DNA of 15,538 bases from a bacterium (GTDB lineage Bacteria > Blakebacterota > Blakebacteria > Blakebacterales > Blakebacteraceae). This document shows positions 9,301-14,310 of this stretch, piece by piece; position 1 is the stretch's first letter, and each line of letters starts with the position of its first letter. The stretch lies in assembly GCA_025774615.1 (NCBI GenBank), contig JALGVQ010000046.1:15152-30689 (forward strand), given 5' to 3'. The translations under genes were made by a program, and so were the position numbers. The notes beneath the pieces were generated by a model. The model did no database searches and was not told the origin of the DNA. It saw only the letters and a list, made by a program, of their open reading frames with translations.

Positions 9301-9322
9301 TGCCGGAAAGGGTGGAACTCAC
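3359..9322 (-). CDS. sprA: SprA (Sov), giant outer-membrane translocon of the type IX secretion system
   Basis: SprA forms a very large beta-barrel through which T9SS cargo leaves the periplasm. I place the start at GTG 9322: AAGGAG (9329-9334) lies 6 bases upstream, and the protein then begins with a proper signal peptide (helix SSLLIFMLCLLLYTPAG, cleavage after VEA). The upstream TTG at 9394 has neither. The product has about 1987 residues, shorter than many Flavobacterium homologues. Family hallmarks in order: FEIIGNVGSKVEVSIEQD; YRGDENEILQELIAGNTNF with LPG and LFGIKG (about 245-290); GEDYLQILGLDQ and GNIDL (about 510-540); GRRLKRGTDYQINYLTGELTF (about 613-633); VDDFEG near 758; and a strand-rich C-terminal half ending in YMNLTFR, an outer-membrane-type aromatic end. 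An EF-hand-like loop DINRNGYLD is at 1009-1017. No other T9SS gene (porK-N, porV, sprE/T) or cargo with a C-terminal domain is in view. Confidence 0.93.
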   Translation of the reverse strand: MSSTLSGRSSLLIFMLCLLLYTPAGVEAFQDEEPVRSRIGIREYLLVGVYDNMTAPRSPRGGLPGFTPLRDRGLYPPGELPGLRQFVEVLPGHQQIRFQTRVGSIEVQKPAVVGLGEYLDMVRREQARRNLLANFEATQQTEEERRGLLEFEIPINVPRGLERVIGEGGAEIRVRGNRNLRFSGKSEWTEGAVSTATQYVSRFPALNMEQESRFEIIGNVGSKVEVSIEQDTRALTDLENNINLVYRGDENEILQELIAGNTNFQLPGTQFVGFNQGASGLFGIKGTVRLGPLTLTALATQEKGSGEKATFTAGARESEIRRPDIEPQLGTYYFLDMEYRGRFTDRVYVPADSIVTINVFVDDQQYSNDTQKAAIDSAIAWFDPGNPAPLDSREAHFGSFHQLDPGEYYVNRAGGYLALNVSLGPKEVLGVVYTMADGDQIGSMPTPQDPTTPLIMKLIKPPDPRPEDATWKYELRNVYYLGARNIPADGLKVRIFFDPPSEEDQYTQDGEDYLQILGLDQWGELPGTPPDGNIDLNENNLNLARGELIFPDLEPFMNDDLEVTVDMYDTVSRFELTQRTRYYINVQMATRSVTYSLPATNILERSDVVTINGRRLKRGTDYQINYLTGELTFLTSDIQDPTADVKVDYEYSPIIQLEQKTLVGARAEYQLGQVGMISGMVLSRSERTMDRRIRIGREPNRTLIWDATTVLNFEPEWLTRAIDALPLIETDVMSRIEFEAEIAQSLPNPNTVGVALVDDFEGVKNATGFGVGRGRWTPAAVPVDRTADERSRLLWFNPFRRISSRDIWPEKETDIKSEGVNVLSIYLDPNQPSPWPAGAYEWNTTSLERRWNGIQQAVSAGAADLTQLTYLELWVRGDRGELHIDMGTISEDADDKGDLNTEDILRNGVRNGVIDSGEDVGLDGLNDEQELSFYLIHAGDNPALYPTLEEKQARFTELYSDPLWYPYRNADDPSHDNWRYSNPDNYVRVNGTEGNRLDPDKQSKPDTEDINRNGYLDRSNNYVSWVIDLGPDSPDSVYVAGGKVDPSTWNETDSWRLYRIPLADAAGSTGTPDLSLVESIRVWITSPPDTSAFEISLAAIDVVGNQWREKLIQIGDVTLPPETVRASVRNTFDNVGEYFPPPGVSGVRDRITSLLSKEQSLAVTFEQLPAGVEGEVFRSIIKAEDFTLYRGLEMFFYGKPAAGWIANEDTSHLMAFLRFGADENNYYEYHTIIYPGWDDRNHVVINFDEIATLKEEMLAEWGARSGIPDTTEGQYRVRGRPSLTNIKRLSVGVMNQHPSLPIDGEIWADELRVTDVRRDNGTASRLGFRMQLADFSTIDLRISRRTADFHGLREKRGSLSTTQVSNLQWVTALDRLMPAKWGFDIPLSINSRSNLSLPKYLPGSDLILDEDQRYDHRTSQEDQSISISIRKRNASESPLAAWTIDRMTMSVTGSRRDGTSPINPVNESYRVQGRFSYDLNPRAELEWYPFRRVPLLPAFLKEAAFNPLPTILNYSLNTTKLGERVADRTGQVRSRNAFTATELFNAAFHPFRPLTGTYFLTLDRDLTQGWALSDANLGREVKRRQLLNAIYEPATFTWMTQTYQYRVEYRENNDPRFNTRITPEGEQIRLGRSANTNLEGSATYTIIPTQFFGPPRPLVDATGLPKLINDIRTIVTRVTPVLITLSSDRVGNQYNLMGRPSVGYQLGLKEQPDVPRAAVVATQQSSIQSTRMINANTGLNLPLSAFVDLRPQWRWIDQFSESKTTFASSVTWPAFSFRWQGLQQLWFFPNITSSISVSTSYQRTKDTTDWLRTAVGEDAVREPYSSNDVKALRPLIGVQILFLNGITISTGRNSLEALREQLTGGTSQTRTRNSDYHIDISYRFSAPEGIKIPFIRKRLRITSTVDARVRLERREDTTEVRIGTRKGAQFVPTVSTATWSIRPRLGYSFSQMIEGGLDMRLENVEDRLMDRTRKVREVAIYMNLTFR

Positions 9323-9328
9323 CCGGTT

Positions 9329-9334
9329 CTCCTT
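9329..9334 (-). promoter_or_regulatory. Ribosome-binding site that decides the sprA start
   Basis: AAGGAG on the minus strand is followed by the 6-base spacer AACCGG and then GTG at 9322. It supports the GTG start over the upstream in-frame TTG at 9394, which would also put 24 charged residues before the signal peptide. Confidence 0.75.
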
Positions 9335-9339
9335 GCGCA

Positions 9340-9373
9340 GGTACGCCCACCGGCTATAGCCGACTGGCGTACC
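9340..9373. repeat. 34-bp near-perfect palindrome in the sprA leader
   Basis: The left arm is GGTACGCC (9340-9347), then CAC, then the perfect 12-bp palindrome CGGCTATAGCCG (9351-9362), then ACT, then the right arm GGCGTACC (9366-9373). Fourteen of 17 arm positions pair; only the 3-base CAC/ACT blocks do not. It lies 6 bases upstream of the sprA ribosome-binding site. As DNA it has the symmetry of a dimeric or tetrameric regulator site; as RNA it could form two stacked stems with a UAUA tetraloop next to the ribosome-binding site. Confidence 0.8.
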
Positions 9374-9523
9374 GTTCAACTGACCCGTTCGCAAGTTTTC
9401 CGGGCAAGCCTCCAGAGAAATGGTGATACCTCATCAACTCAGAGATATCAGTTTAGAGGTTTTCCGTCCCTCCAAACAAGGTGAAAGAGTGCGGCAGGCT
9501 GGATTGCCGGACTGCCGAACCAC

Positions 9524-9529
9524 TATATT
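9524..9529 (+). promoter_or_regulatory. Candidate -10 box for lptFG, implying a leaderless or near-leaderless mRNA
   Basis: TATATT ends 9 bases before the lptF GTG at 9539. If it is a -10 element, transcription would begin at about 9536-9539, at or next to the start codon. No Shine-Dalgarno sequence precedes the GTG, which agrees with this. The -35 region is weak (TTGCCG at 9504-9509 with a 14-base spacer). Confidence 0.3.
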
Positions 9530-9538
9530 CAGAATGTC

Positions 9539-10915
9539 GTGAAGATACTCAATCGATACATAATCAGGGAACATCTGGGGCCTTTTATGCTCGCCCTGAC
9601 GATCCTCACCTTTCTCTTTCTCATGAACGAGTTGATAGACATCCTCGACATGGTGATCGGGAAAGGCCTGGAAGTAACGATCGTCCTCGAGCTCCTGCTC
9701 TACAATGTCGCCTGGATGCTTGCCCTGACCGTTCCGGGAGCGGTCCTTGTCTCGGTCCTCATGTCGTTCGGACGACTCTCTGCCGACGGAGAGATCACCG
9801 CGCTGCGTTCCAGCGGTCTGAGCCACCTCAGGCTCGTTTTTCCCGTCCTTGTGCCGGCTATGATGATCTGTGCCTTCCAGGTGTATTTCAACGACCGGAT
9901 CCTGCCGGAGTTCAACTACCGGACCAAGACACTCACATCCAGCATCCAGATGAAACAGCCCGCCCTGGCGCTGGCCCCGGGTGTATTCATTGAGAGCCTT
10001 GAAGGGTACACGCTCTTCCTGGAGGAGGTGGATACCGAAACATCGCGCGTGGACGGTGTGACGATCGTGCAGTATCTCAATTTCAATGCCCCCGATCCGC
10101 CACGCATCATCCGGGCCTCATGGGGACACATCTCGATTGATGAGAACGATGGCGACAACCTCAACTTCGACCTGCGCAACGGTACCATCACCGAGATCCA
10201 CGAGGGTCAGACCCGGGTCCAGCAGTTTGAGGTCCTGAAGACGTTCATCAACGCTTCAGGCCTGCAACTGCAGCGGGTCGACACCGGAGTTCGTGGAGAT
10301 CGTGAACTGCCGATCAAAGACATGCGGGCACGGGCGGCAACCCGCGACTCCAGCTCGATACGCGCAGAGGCGCGGATTGCCGAATACACCAATCCTTTCC
10401 TCAGGCGGGTGGTTCGGGGTGAGACGGTTGATCTGCCCGATCGCGGCCGTTCCCTGCTGGTGTCGGGGCGGGTTCTCTCGGCCCACAAGGCACTCGTCGA
10501 GCATATGAAAAGTGCCGAACAGCAACGTGTCTATTACCTGAAACAGCGGAACCGCTACCTGGTGGAGATACACAAGAAGTGGGCGATCCCGTTCGCCTGT
10601 ATCGCGTTCCTGCTCATCGGGATCCCGCTCGGCGTGATGACCCGCAGTGGCGGCATGGTCGCCGGGTTCGGGTATGCCTTGCTCTTCTATCTCATCTACT
10701 GGGTATTTCTGATCGCTGGAGAGGATCTGGGAGACCGCAATCTGGTCGTCCCATGGCTTGCCATGTGGCTCCCGAACATGATCATCGGTTCGGTCGGCCT
10801 TTTCCTGCTCCTGCGTGGACGACGAAGACAGACCGTCATCCACTGGTCCGAGATCGCCCGCAGGATCCCCGGCAGGCCGGGAACGTGGCTCGCAGAGAGG
10901 CTGCAGCAGGGATGA
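9539..10915 (+). CDS. lptF: LptF-like permease of the lipopolysaccharide export ABC transporter (YjgP/YjgQ family)
   Basis: The 458-residue protein has the LptF/G layout: three N-terminal membrane helices (about 12-32, 50-76, 98-116), a periplasmic beta-jellyroll (about 125-245), and three C-terminal helices (about 347-365, 371-393, 402-426). The conserved N-terminus MKILNRYIIREHLGPF, the motif GRLSADGEITALRSSG that couples to the LptB ATPase, and RNRYLVEIHKKWAIPFACIAF-type entry into helix 4 are all present. With LptG and LptB it extracts LPS from the inner membrane and passes it to LptC/LptA. A charged stretch of about 100 residues (250-345) between jellyroll and helix 4 is missing from the next gene; similar insertions occur in FCB-group LptF. 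The GTG start gives the canonical N-terminus. The F/G assignment is by gene order and is less certain than the family. Confidence 0.9.
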   Translation: MKILNRYIIREHLGPFMLALTILTFLFLMNELIDILDMVIGKGLEVTIVLELLLYNVAWMLALTVPGAVLVSVLMSFGRLSADGEITALRSSGLSHLRLVFPVLVPAMMICAFQVYFNDRILPEFNYRTKTLTSSIQMKQPALALAPGVFIESLEGYTLFLEEVDTETSRVDGVTIVQYLNFNAPDPPRIIRASWGHISIDENDGDNLNFDLRNGTITEIHEGQTRVQQFEVLKTFINASGLQLQRVDTGVRGDRELPIKDMRARAATRDSSSIRAEARIAEYTNPFLRRVVRGETVDLPDRGRSLLVSGRVLSAHKALVEHMKSAEQQRVYYLKQRNRYLVEIHKKWAIPFACIAFLLIGIPLGVMTRSGGMVAGFGYALLFYLIYWVFLIAGEDLGDRNLVVPWLAMWLPNMIIGSVGLFLLLRGRRRQTVIHWSEIARRIPGRPGTWLAERLQQG

Positions 10916-11994
10916 GGATCATCGATCGATACGTGATCAGGATATTCCTCACGGTCCTTTTCGGAGCGATGGTGGCCATTGTTGCCATCTTCATCGTGTT
11001 GAACCTCACCGACAACATGGAGAAGTTCATCGAGGCGGGCGCGCCGCTGAAGGCTCCCGTTCTCTACTACCTCAATTTTTCTCCGTATATCATCGTCCTG
11101 ACTCTGCCGGTCGGTATGCTCCTGGCAAGCCTTTCCGCTATCGGGAGCCTGGTGAAAACGAACGAACTGCTGGCCCTGAAGGCATCCGGCGTCAGCACCT
11201 ACCGGCCGATCCTGGCTCTATCATTCATTGCGCTGATCATCGTGGGACTTTCATTCCTCTTCAGCGAGAACGTCGTTCCCAGGGCGAATGAAGCGAAGAA
11301 GATGATCTGGAACCAGTACGTCAACAAGCAGGGAAGGGTGTCGTTCAACGAGACGATCAACCGGACTCTCGACCTGGGTGGAGGCACCATACTCTTCATC
11401 CGATCGTTCAATTCCGAGACGAACACAGGTGATTGGGTCACGCTCGCGCAGACTTCAGGTAACCAGGTCCGGCGCGTTGTCCAGGCCCGCAGTATCAGCT
11501 ACGAGGAGGCCGAAGACAGGTGGCAGTTCAACCAGGCTGAGGAGCGTATCTGGTCGGATGGGGTCGAACGATTCCAGACACATGAGATGCTCTTCGAGGA
11601 TCTCCCACAGCTGATCCCGGCAGAACTCAATCCCCGCCGAAGGAGTCCCGAAGAGATGGCCTACGGCGATCTGCTCGATTACGTCCGGCGGGGTGAGGCC
11701 CGGTCACGCAACATCACCCGGGCCAGCGTCGACCTGAACATGAAGACTGCTTTGCCCTTCTCCAGTTTCATCATCGTACTCTTCGGTGCCTCACTTGCCG
11801 CCGTCCGGAGACGCACAGGGCTCGCGGTCGGATTCACCGCCAGCATCGGTATCTGTTTCGTCTACTACTTCGTGATCCGCGCCGGCCAGGCCTTCGGTTA
11901 CAACAGCGATCTTCCCCCCCTGCTCGCCGCCTGGCTCGGAAACATCATCTTCGGCACGCTCAGCCTCTTTTTCCTGTTCCGCGCCCGACACTAG
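10912..11994 (+). CDS. lptG: LptG-like permease of the lipopolysaccharide export ABC transporter
   Basis: The start is ATG at 10912, overlapping the lptF stop as ATGA, so the two are translationally coupled. The open frame extends upstream to 10579, but only from 10912 does the family N-terminus MRIIDRYVIRIFLTVLF appear. The 360-residue protein has helices at about 12-32, 55-78 and 98-117, a periplasmic jellyroll at about 120-250, and three C-terminal helices ending in FGTLSLFFLFRARH. The coupling motif GSLVKTNELLALKASGVS is clear. It would form the heterodimeric permease with the preceding protein; the LptB ATPase is not in this window, as is usual in many genomes. No long insertion between jellyroll and helix 4 is present, unlike in its partner. 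Confidence 0.92.
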   Translation: MRIIDRYVIRIFLTVLFGAMVAIVAIFIVLNLTDNMEKFIEAGAPLKAPVLYYLNFSPYIIVLTLPVGMLLASLSAIGSLVKTNELLALKASGVSTYRPILALSFIALIIVGLSFLFSENVVPRANEAKKMIWNQYVNKQGRVSFNETINRTLDLGGGTILFIRSFNSETNTGDWVTLAQTSGNQVRRVVQARSISYEEAEDRWQFNQAEERIWSDGVERFQTHEMLFEDLPQLIPAELNPRRRSPEEMAYGDLLDYVRRGEARSRNITRASVDLNMKTALPFSSFIIVLFGASLAAVRRRTGLAVGFTASIGICFVYYFVIRAGQAFGYNSDLPPLLAAWLGNIIFGTLSLFFLFRARH

Positions 11995-11998
11995 GCAG

Positions 11999-12042
11999 AC
12001 CTTCCCCTTCCCTTTCCCAATCCCTTTCCTTAAAAAAATATT
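11999..12042 (+). terminator. Possible Rho-dependent terminator (G-free C-rich tract) after lptG
   Basis: The 44 bases just after the lptG stop contain no G on the plus strand, and the first 33 are almost all C and T, with the unit CCCTTTCC twice. This composition matches a rut (Rho utilisation) site. No GC-rich hairpin followed by U residues is present, so an intrinsic terminator is unlikely. The function is inferred from composition only. Confidence 0.4.
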
Positions 12043-12076
12043 GTCTCTTGACGGCCCCGATATACAGTATTAGTGT
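12031..12076 (+). promoter_or_regulatory. Candidate promoter of the GntR/ABC operon
   Basis: TTGACG at 12048-12053 is a good -35 element. Seventeen bases further, TAGTGT (12071-12076) is a weak -10. The A-tract TAAAAAAATA (12031-12040) lies where an UP element would contact the RNA polymerase alpha subunit. Transcription would begin near 12083, leaving a leader of about 30 bases. The -10 lies inside the operator palindrome, so repressor binding would block RNA polymerase. Confidence 0.4.
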
Positions 12077-12094
12077 ATGGGTTGACCAATACAC
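12062..12094. promoter_or_regulatory. Overlapping inverted repeats: likely operator of the GntR-family repressor
   Basis: The main site runs 12073-12094: GTGTAT (12073-12078) and ATACAC (12089-12094) are inverted, with inner GGT (12080-12082) and ACC (12085-12087) also symmetric, so 18 of 22 positions match. A second inverted repeat, ATACA (12062-12066) with TGTAT (12074-12078), shares the middle half-site. GTGTA/TACAC half-sites are typical of YtrA-subfamily GntR operators. The site covers the putative -10 and lies 19 bases upstream of the regulator gene, indicating autoregulation. Confidence 0.7.
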
Positions 12095-12113
12095 CAACAC
12101 AACGAGTCAGCCC

Positions 12114-12527
12114 ATGCCAATCATCTTCCACATCGATCCCGCTGATTCCCGGCCGATCTACATGCAGATCATGGATGAGGTCCGGCGCGCAGTCGTGGTC
12201 GGAACAGCGGGTCCCGATTCGCCCCTGCCATCGGTCAGGCAACTCGCCGCCGATCTGCGGGTGAACCCGAACACCGTTCAGCAGGCGTATCGGGAACTGG
12301 AACGGGAGGGTCTCATCTACGTTCGTCGCGGCCAGGGCACTTTTATCGCCGCCACGACAAAGATCGAGTCAGAACGTGAGACCATCGCAACCCGTCTGGC
12401 AGGACGCTTCCTGCGTGACGCCTACCGGAACGGGATCACACCGGATGAACTGCTGGCCGCCATCCAGAAGGTGTCCGATCAGGAATTCCCGTCATCTATC
12501 GATACAACGAAGGGAGCCGCCCGATGA
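12114..12527 (+). CDS. GntR-family transcriptional regulator, YtrA subfamily
   Basis: The product of 137 residues begins MPIIFHIDPADSRPIYMQIMDEVRRAV, the standard YtrA-type opening (xxxPIYxQIxxxI). The winged helix-turn-helix covers residues 12-80, with LPSVRQLAADLRVNPNTVQQAYRELEREGLIYVRRGQGTFI as recognition helix and wing. After it comes only a short helical dimerisation tail (about 85-120) and no ligand-binding domain, as usual in this subfamily. These proteins repress a linked ABC-transporter operon and are commonly relieved under cell-wall-antibiotic or envelope stress. The open frame extends to 12048, but that would translate the operator; ATG 12114 gives the family N-terminus, though its ribosome-binding site is weak. 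The gene overlaps the ATPase gene as ATGA. Confidence 0.93.
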   Translation: MPIIFHIDPADSRPIYMQIMDEVRRAVVVGTAGPDSPLPSVRQLAADLRVNPNTVQQAYRELEREGLIYVRRGQGTFIAATTKIESERETIATRLAGRFLRDAYRNGITPDELLAAIQKVSDQEFPSSIDTTKGAAR

Positions 12528-13453
12528 TATCAGGCATCCCCGTACACCTTGAGACCGAACATCCGGCGATCCGGACCGAGGGACTCATCAAGGACTACAA
12601 GCGGACCCGTGCCCTCGCCGGGCTGAACCTGACCGTACCTGAAGGCGCCGTTTACCTTCTGGTGGGACCGAACGGGTCGGGCAAGACGACCACCATGAAG
12701 ATCCTGCTCGATCTGGTCAGGAGCGACGGGGGTGAGGCGGAAGTGTTCGGGCTCTCTCCGATCGACGACGGCGCAAGGGTCCGCGCCCAGATCGGGTATG
12801 TGCCGGAGGGCGGGATCCCCGGGTATGAGTGGATGAAGGTCGGCCATCTGATCCGGCACCATGCCGCCTACTATCCCTCCTGGGATGAGGATTACGCGGA
12901 ATCCCTCATCCGGCGGCTGGAGATCGACGAGCGGGCGAAGTTCAAGACCCTCTCCAAAGGAGAGGCACGGAGAGTGCAGCTCCTCCTGGCGCTCGCCCAC
13001 CGTCCTCCCCTCCTGCTGCTCGATGAGCCGATGGACGGCCTTGACCCACTGGTGAGAGACCGGGTGATCGAGCAGATCGTGGATCATATCGCCGAGAACC
13101 CCACCACCGTGCTGGCCTCGACCCACCATATCCAGGAGATGGAGAAGCTGGCCGACCACATGGGTGTGCTCCATGACGGTCGACTGCTCGCCCAGAGCAC
13201 GCAGGATGACCTCCACCGCTCTCTGCGGCGCTACCAGCTCGAAGTCCCTGAAGGATGGACCGCACCGGAGGCGTTCTCCGGTACCGTGATCCACCAGAAC
13301 GGCTCCGGCCCCGAGTTGGCATGGGCCATCTGGGGAGAGGAAGAACAAATCACCGGTGCGCTCACCGCCTCCGGCGCCACCGTCAGAAGCGTATCAGCGC
13401 TGCAGCTTGAGGAAGCGGCCATCGCGCTTCTGGCCGGTACAGAAGGCACATGA
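12524..13453 (+). CDS. ABC transporter ATP-binding protein (YtrB-like)
   Basis: The 309-residue protein has a complete nucleotide-binding domain: Walker A GPNGSGKTT (48-56), a Q-loop region IGYVPEGG (90-97), signature LSKGEARR (143-150), Walker B LLLLDEP (163-169) with catalytic E168, D-loop DGLDP, and switch histidine H201 in STHH. After about residue 230 there is an extra C-terminal domain of about 80 residues, as in many BcrA/YtrB-type exporter ATPases. It would energise the membrane proteins encoded next. The start overlaps the regulator stop and its own stop overlaps the start of the next permease (ATGATG), so the three are tightly coupled. The exported substrate is unknown; antibiotic or lipid export is plausible from the family. 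Confidence 0.94.
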   Translation: MISGIPVHLETEHPAIRTEGLIKDYKRTRALAGLNLTVPEGAVYLLVGPNGSGKTTTMKILLDLVRSDGGEAEVFGLSPIDDGARVRAQIGYVPEGGIPGYEWMKVGHLIRHHAAYYPSWDEDYAESLIRRLEIDERAKFKTLSKGEARRVQLLLALAHRPPLLLLDEPMDGLDPLVRDRVIEQIVDHIAENPTTVLASTHHIQEMEKLADHMGVLHDGRLLAQSTQDDLHRSLRRYQLEVPEGWTAPEAFSGTVIHQNGSGPELAWAIWGEEEQITGALTASGATVRSVSALQLEEAAIALLAGTEGT

Positions 13454-14238
13454 TGTCGGCGATCGCACTGCGAACGGCCCCGTCCCCCGGCACGATATTG
13501 ACGAGCCAGGTACGGTTACTGTTCTATCACCAGAAGTGGGAACTGCTGTTCATCGGACTCGCGACAGCCGTCTATCATCTCGGAACGACAACCTGGGAAG
13601 AAACAGGTCCGTTACCAATATTCCAGAATGGAGCGCTGGGATTTTTCGGGAGCTTCATATTTCTGGTGCTTAGTGGCTACTGGGCTATCAGGATCTGGGA
13701 TGGGCTGGCTATCGGAGATCGTACTACCTTCCTCTCTTACCCGGCAGATCGCACCTTTCACATACTGCTCCGTGTCGCGGCCGGCGCTCTGGTCCTCCTG
13801 GCTGTGATGACGGTCTTCTGGCTGATCGGGGCTGTGGTCAGCGAGATCCTGGCGCCCGGTGGAAGCTGGTTCACTTCTCCAGAACAGAGTGGCTGGGGGT
13901 GGATCATCTCACTCTTCGCCATCCTGAACGCCTATATGTACGGCAGTGTATTGGCGCTTCTCTTCCGTAAACCTGAGCACTGGTTCGTGTTTTGGGTCCC
14001 TGTCCCGATCCTGGTTCTTACTTATGTAACCTTCTGGTTAAGAATCGACGCGCTGGCTGTACTCTTCCAAGCAATCTTCTGGTTTCCGACGGGGATGTTC
14101 CAGGGTTTCGGACTCGCCGTGGCAACAACCAACGAGATCGGGGAATTCATGGTGCTCGATTTCCAGGTTGTCCTCATGTGGACGGTGATCTTCGCGGCTG
14201 GTCTGTTCTTCATCGCCCGGTCCCACCGGGAGGAGTGA
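13450..14238 (+). CDS. Six-helix ABC-2-type permease subunit, copy 1 of a tandem pair
   Basis: The 262-residue protein has six predicted membrane helices (about 31-45, 61-83, 107-134, 151-172, 178-197, 238-256), the usual number for an ABC-2 permease. The N-terminal amphipathic stretch before KWELLF and the loop RIWDGLAIGDRTTFLSYPADR, where an ABC-2 coupling helix contacts the ATPase, fit this role. I do not recognise a named family. Its neighbour at 14307 is clearly paralogous: KWELLF, G-W-A-RIW-GL, TVFW/TFFWL-G, SWF, PE-WF-FW-P and VLMWTV recur in the same order. ATG at 13450 overlaps the ATPase stop; a second ATG follows at 13453. The pair could form a heterodimeric channel driven by the ATPase. 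Confidence 0.88.
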   Translation: MMSAIALRTAPSPGTILTSQVRLLFYHQKWELLFIGLATAVYHLGTTTWEETGPLPIFQNGALGFFGSFIFLVLSGYWAIRIWDGLAIGDRTTFLSYPADRTFHILLRVAAGALVLLAVMTVFWLIGAVVSEILAPGGSWFTSPEQSGWGWIISLFAILNAYMYGSVLALLFRKPEHWFVFWVPVPILVLTYVTFWLRIDALAVLFQAIFWFPTGMFQGFGLAVATTNEIGEFMVLDFQVVLMWTVIFAAGLFFIARSHREE

Positions 14239-14241
14239 GCT

Positions 14242-14310
14242 ATGGATCCTACGACCGGTTTCCCCGACCGATACAGTGTACTCCTTGACTCTGAGGAGGT
14301 TGCACGATGA
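14242..14310 (+). CDS. 22-codon small ORF between the two permeases (possible leader or coupling peptide)
   Basis: ATG at 14242 follows GGGAGGAG (14228-14235) by 6 bases, one of the best ribosome-binding sites in the window. The peptide begins MDPTTGFPDRYS and ends DSEEVAR. Its TGA overlaps the start of the second permease as ATGA (14307-14310), and the ribosome-binding site of that permease lies within its last codons. It is soluble and acidic, with no similarity I can recognise. It may be a true microprotein, a device to couple translation of the permeases, or the remnant of a deleted gene. An open frame of 22 codons can occur by chance, but the two strong signals at its ends make chance less attractive. 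Confidence 0.4.
   Translation: MDPTTGFPDRYSVLLDSEEVAR
14293..14300 (+). promoter_or_regulatory. Strong ribosome-binding site of permease 2, inside the small ORF
   Basis: GAGGAGGT is followed by the 6-base spacer TGCACG and ATG at 14307. Ribosomes translating the preceding 22-codon ORF would pass over this site and stop on the start codon, which suits termination-reinitiation coupling. Confidence 0.7.

Larger units (their letters stand above)
9323..9538. promoter_or_regulatory. Divergent control region between sprA and lptF
   Basis: This 216-base gap separates the leftward sprA run and the rightward lptFG operon. On the minus strand a possible promoter for sprA is TTGTTT (9474-9479), an 18-base spacer and TAAACT (9450-9455), giving a leader of roughly 120 bases. 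An alternative is TTGAAC with TATAGC 15 bases further, the latter inside the palindrome described separately. On the plus strand TATATT (9524-9529) lies just before lptF. An inverted repeat CGGCAG (9492-9497) / CTGCCG (9512-9517) lies immediately upstream of that box and may be an operator. The promoters are guesses by eye; sigma-factor preferences in this lineage are unknown. Confidence 0.4.

Noticed and set aside
12774-12830. Missing Gln in the Q-loop of the ABC ATPase (IGYVPEGG)
   Set aside because: Glu at this place is common in BcrA/YtrB-type exporter ATPases, so it is not a sign of inactivation.
12530-13348. 272-codon open frame on the minus strand opposite the ABC ATPase gene
   Set aside because: It mirrors a gene with all ABC motifs intact and its own translation is rich in R, H, G and P without a domain.
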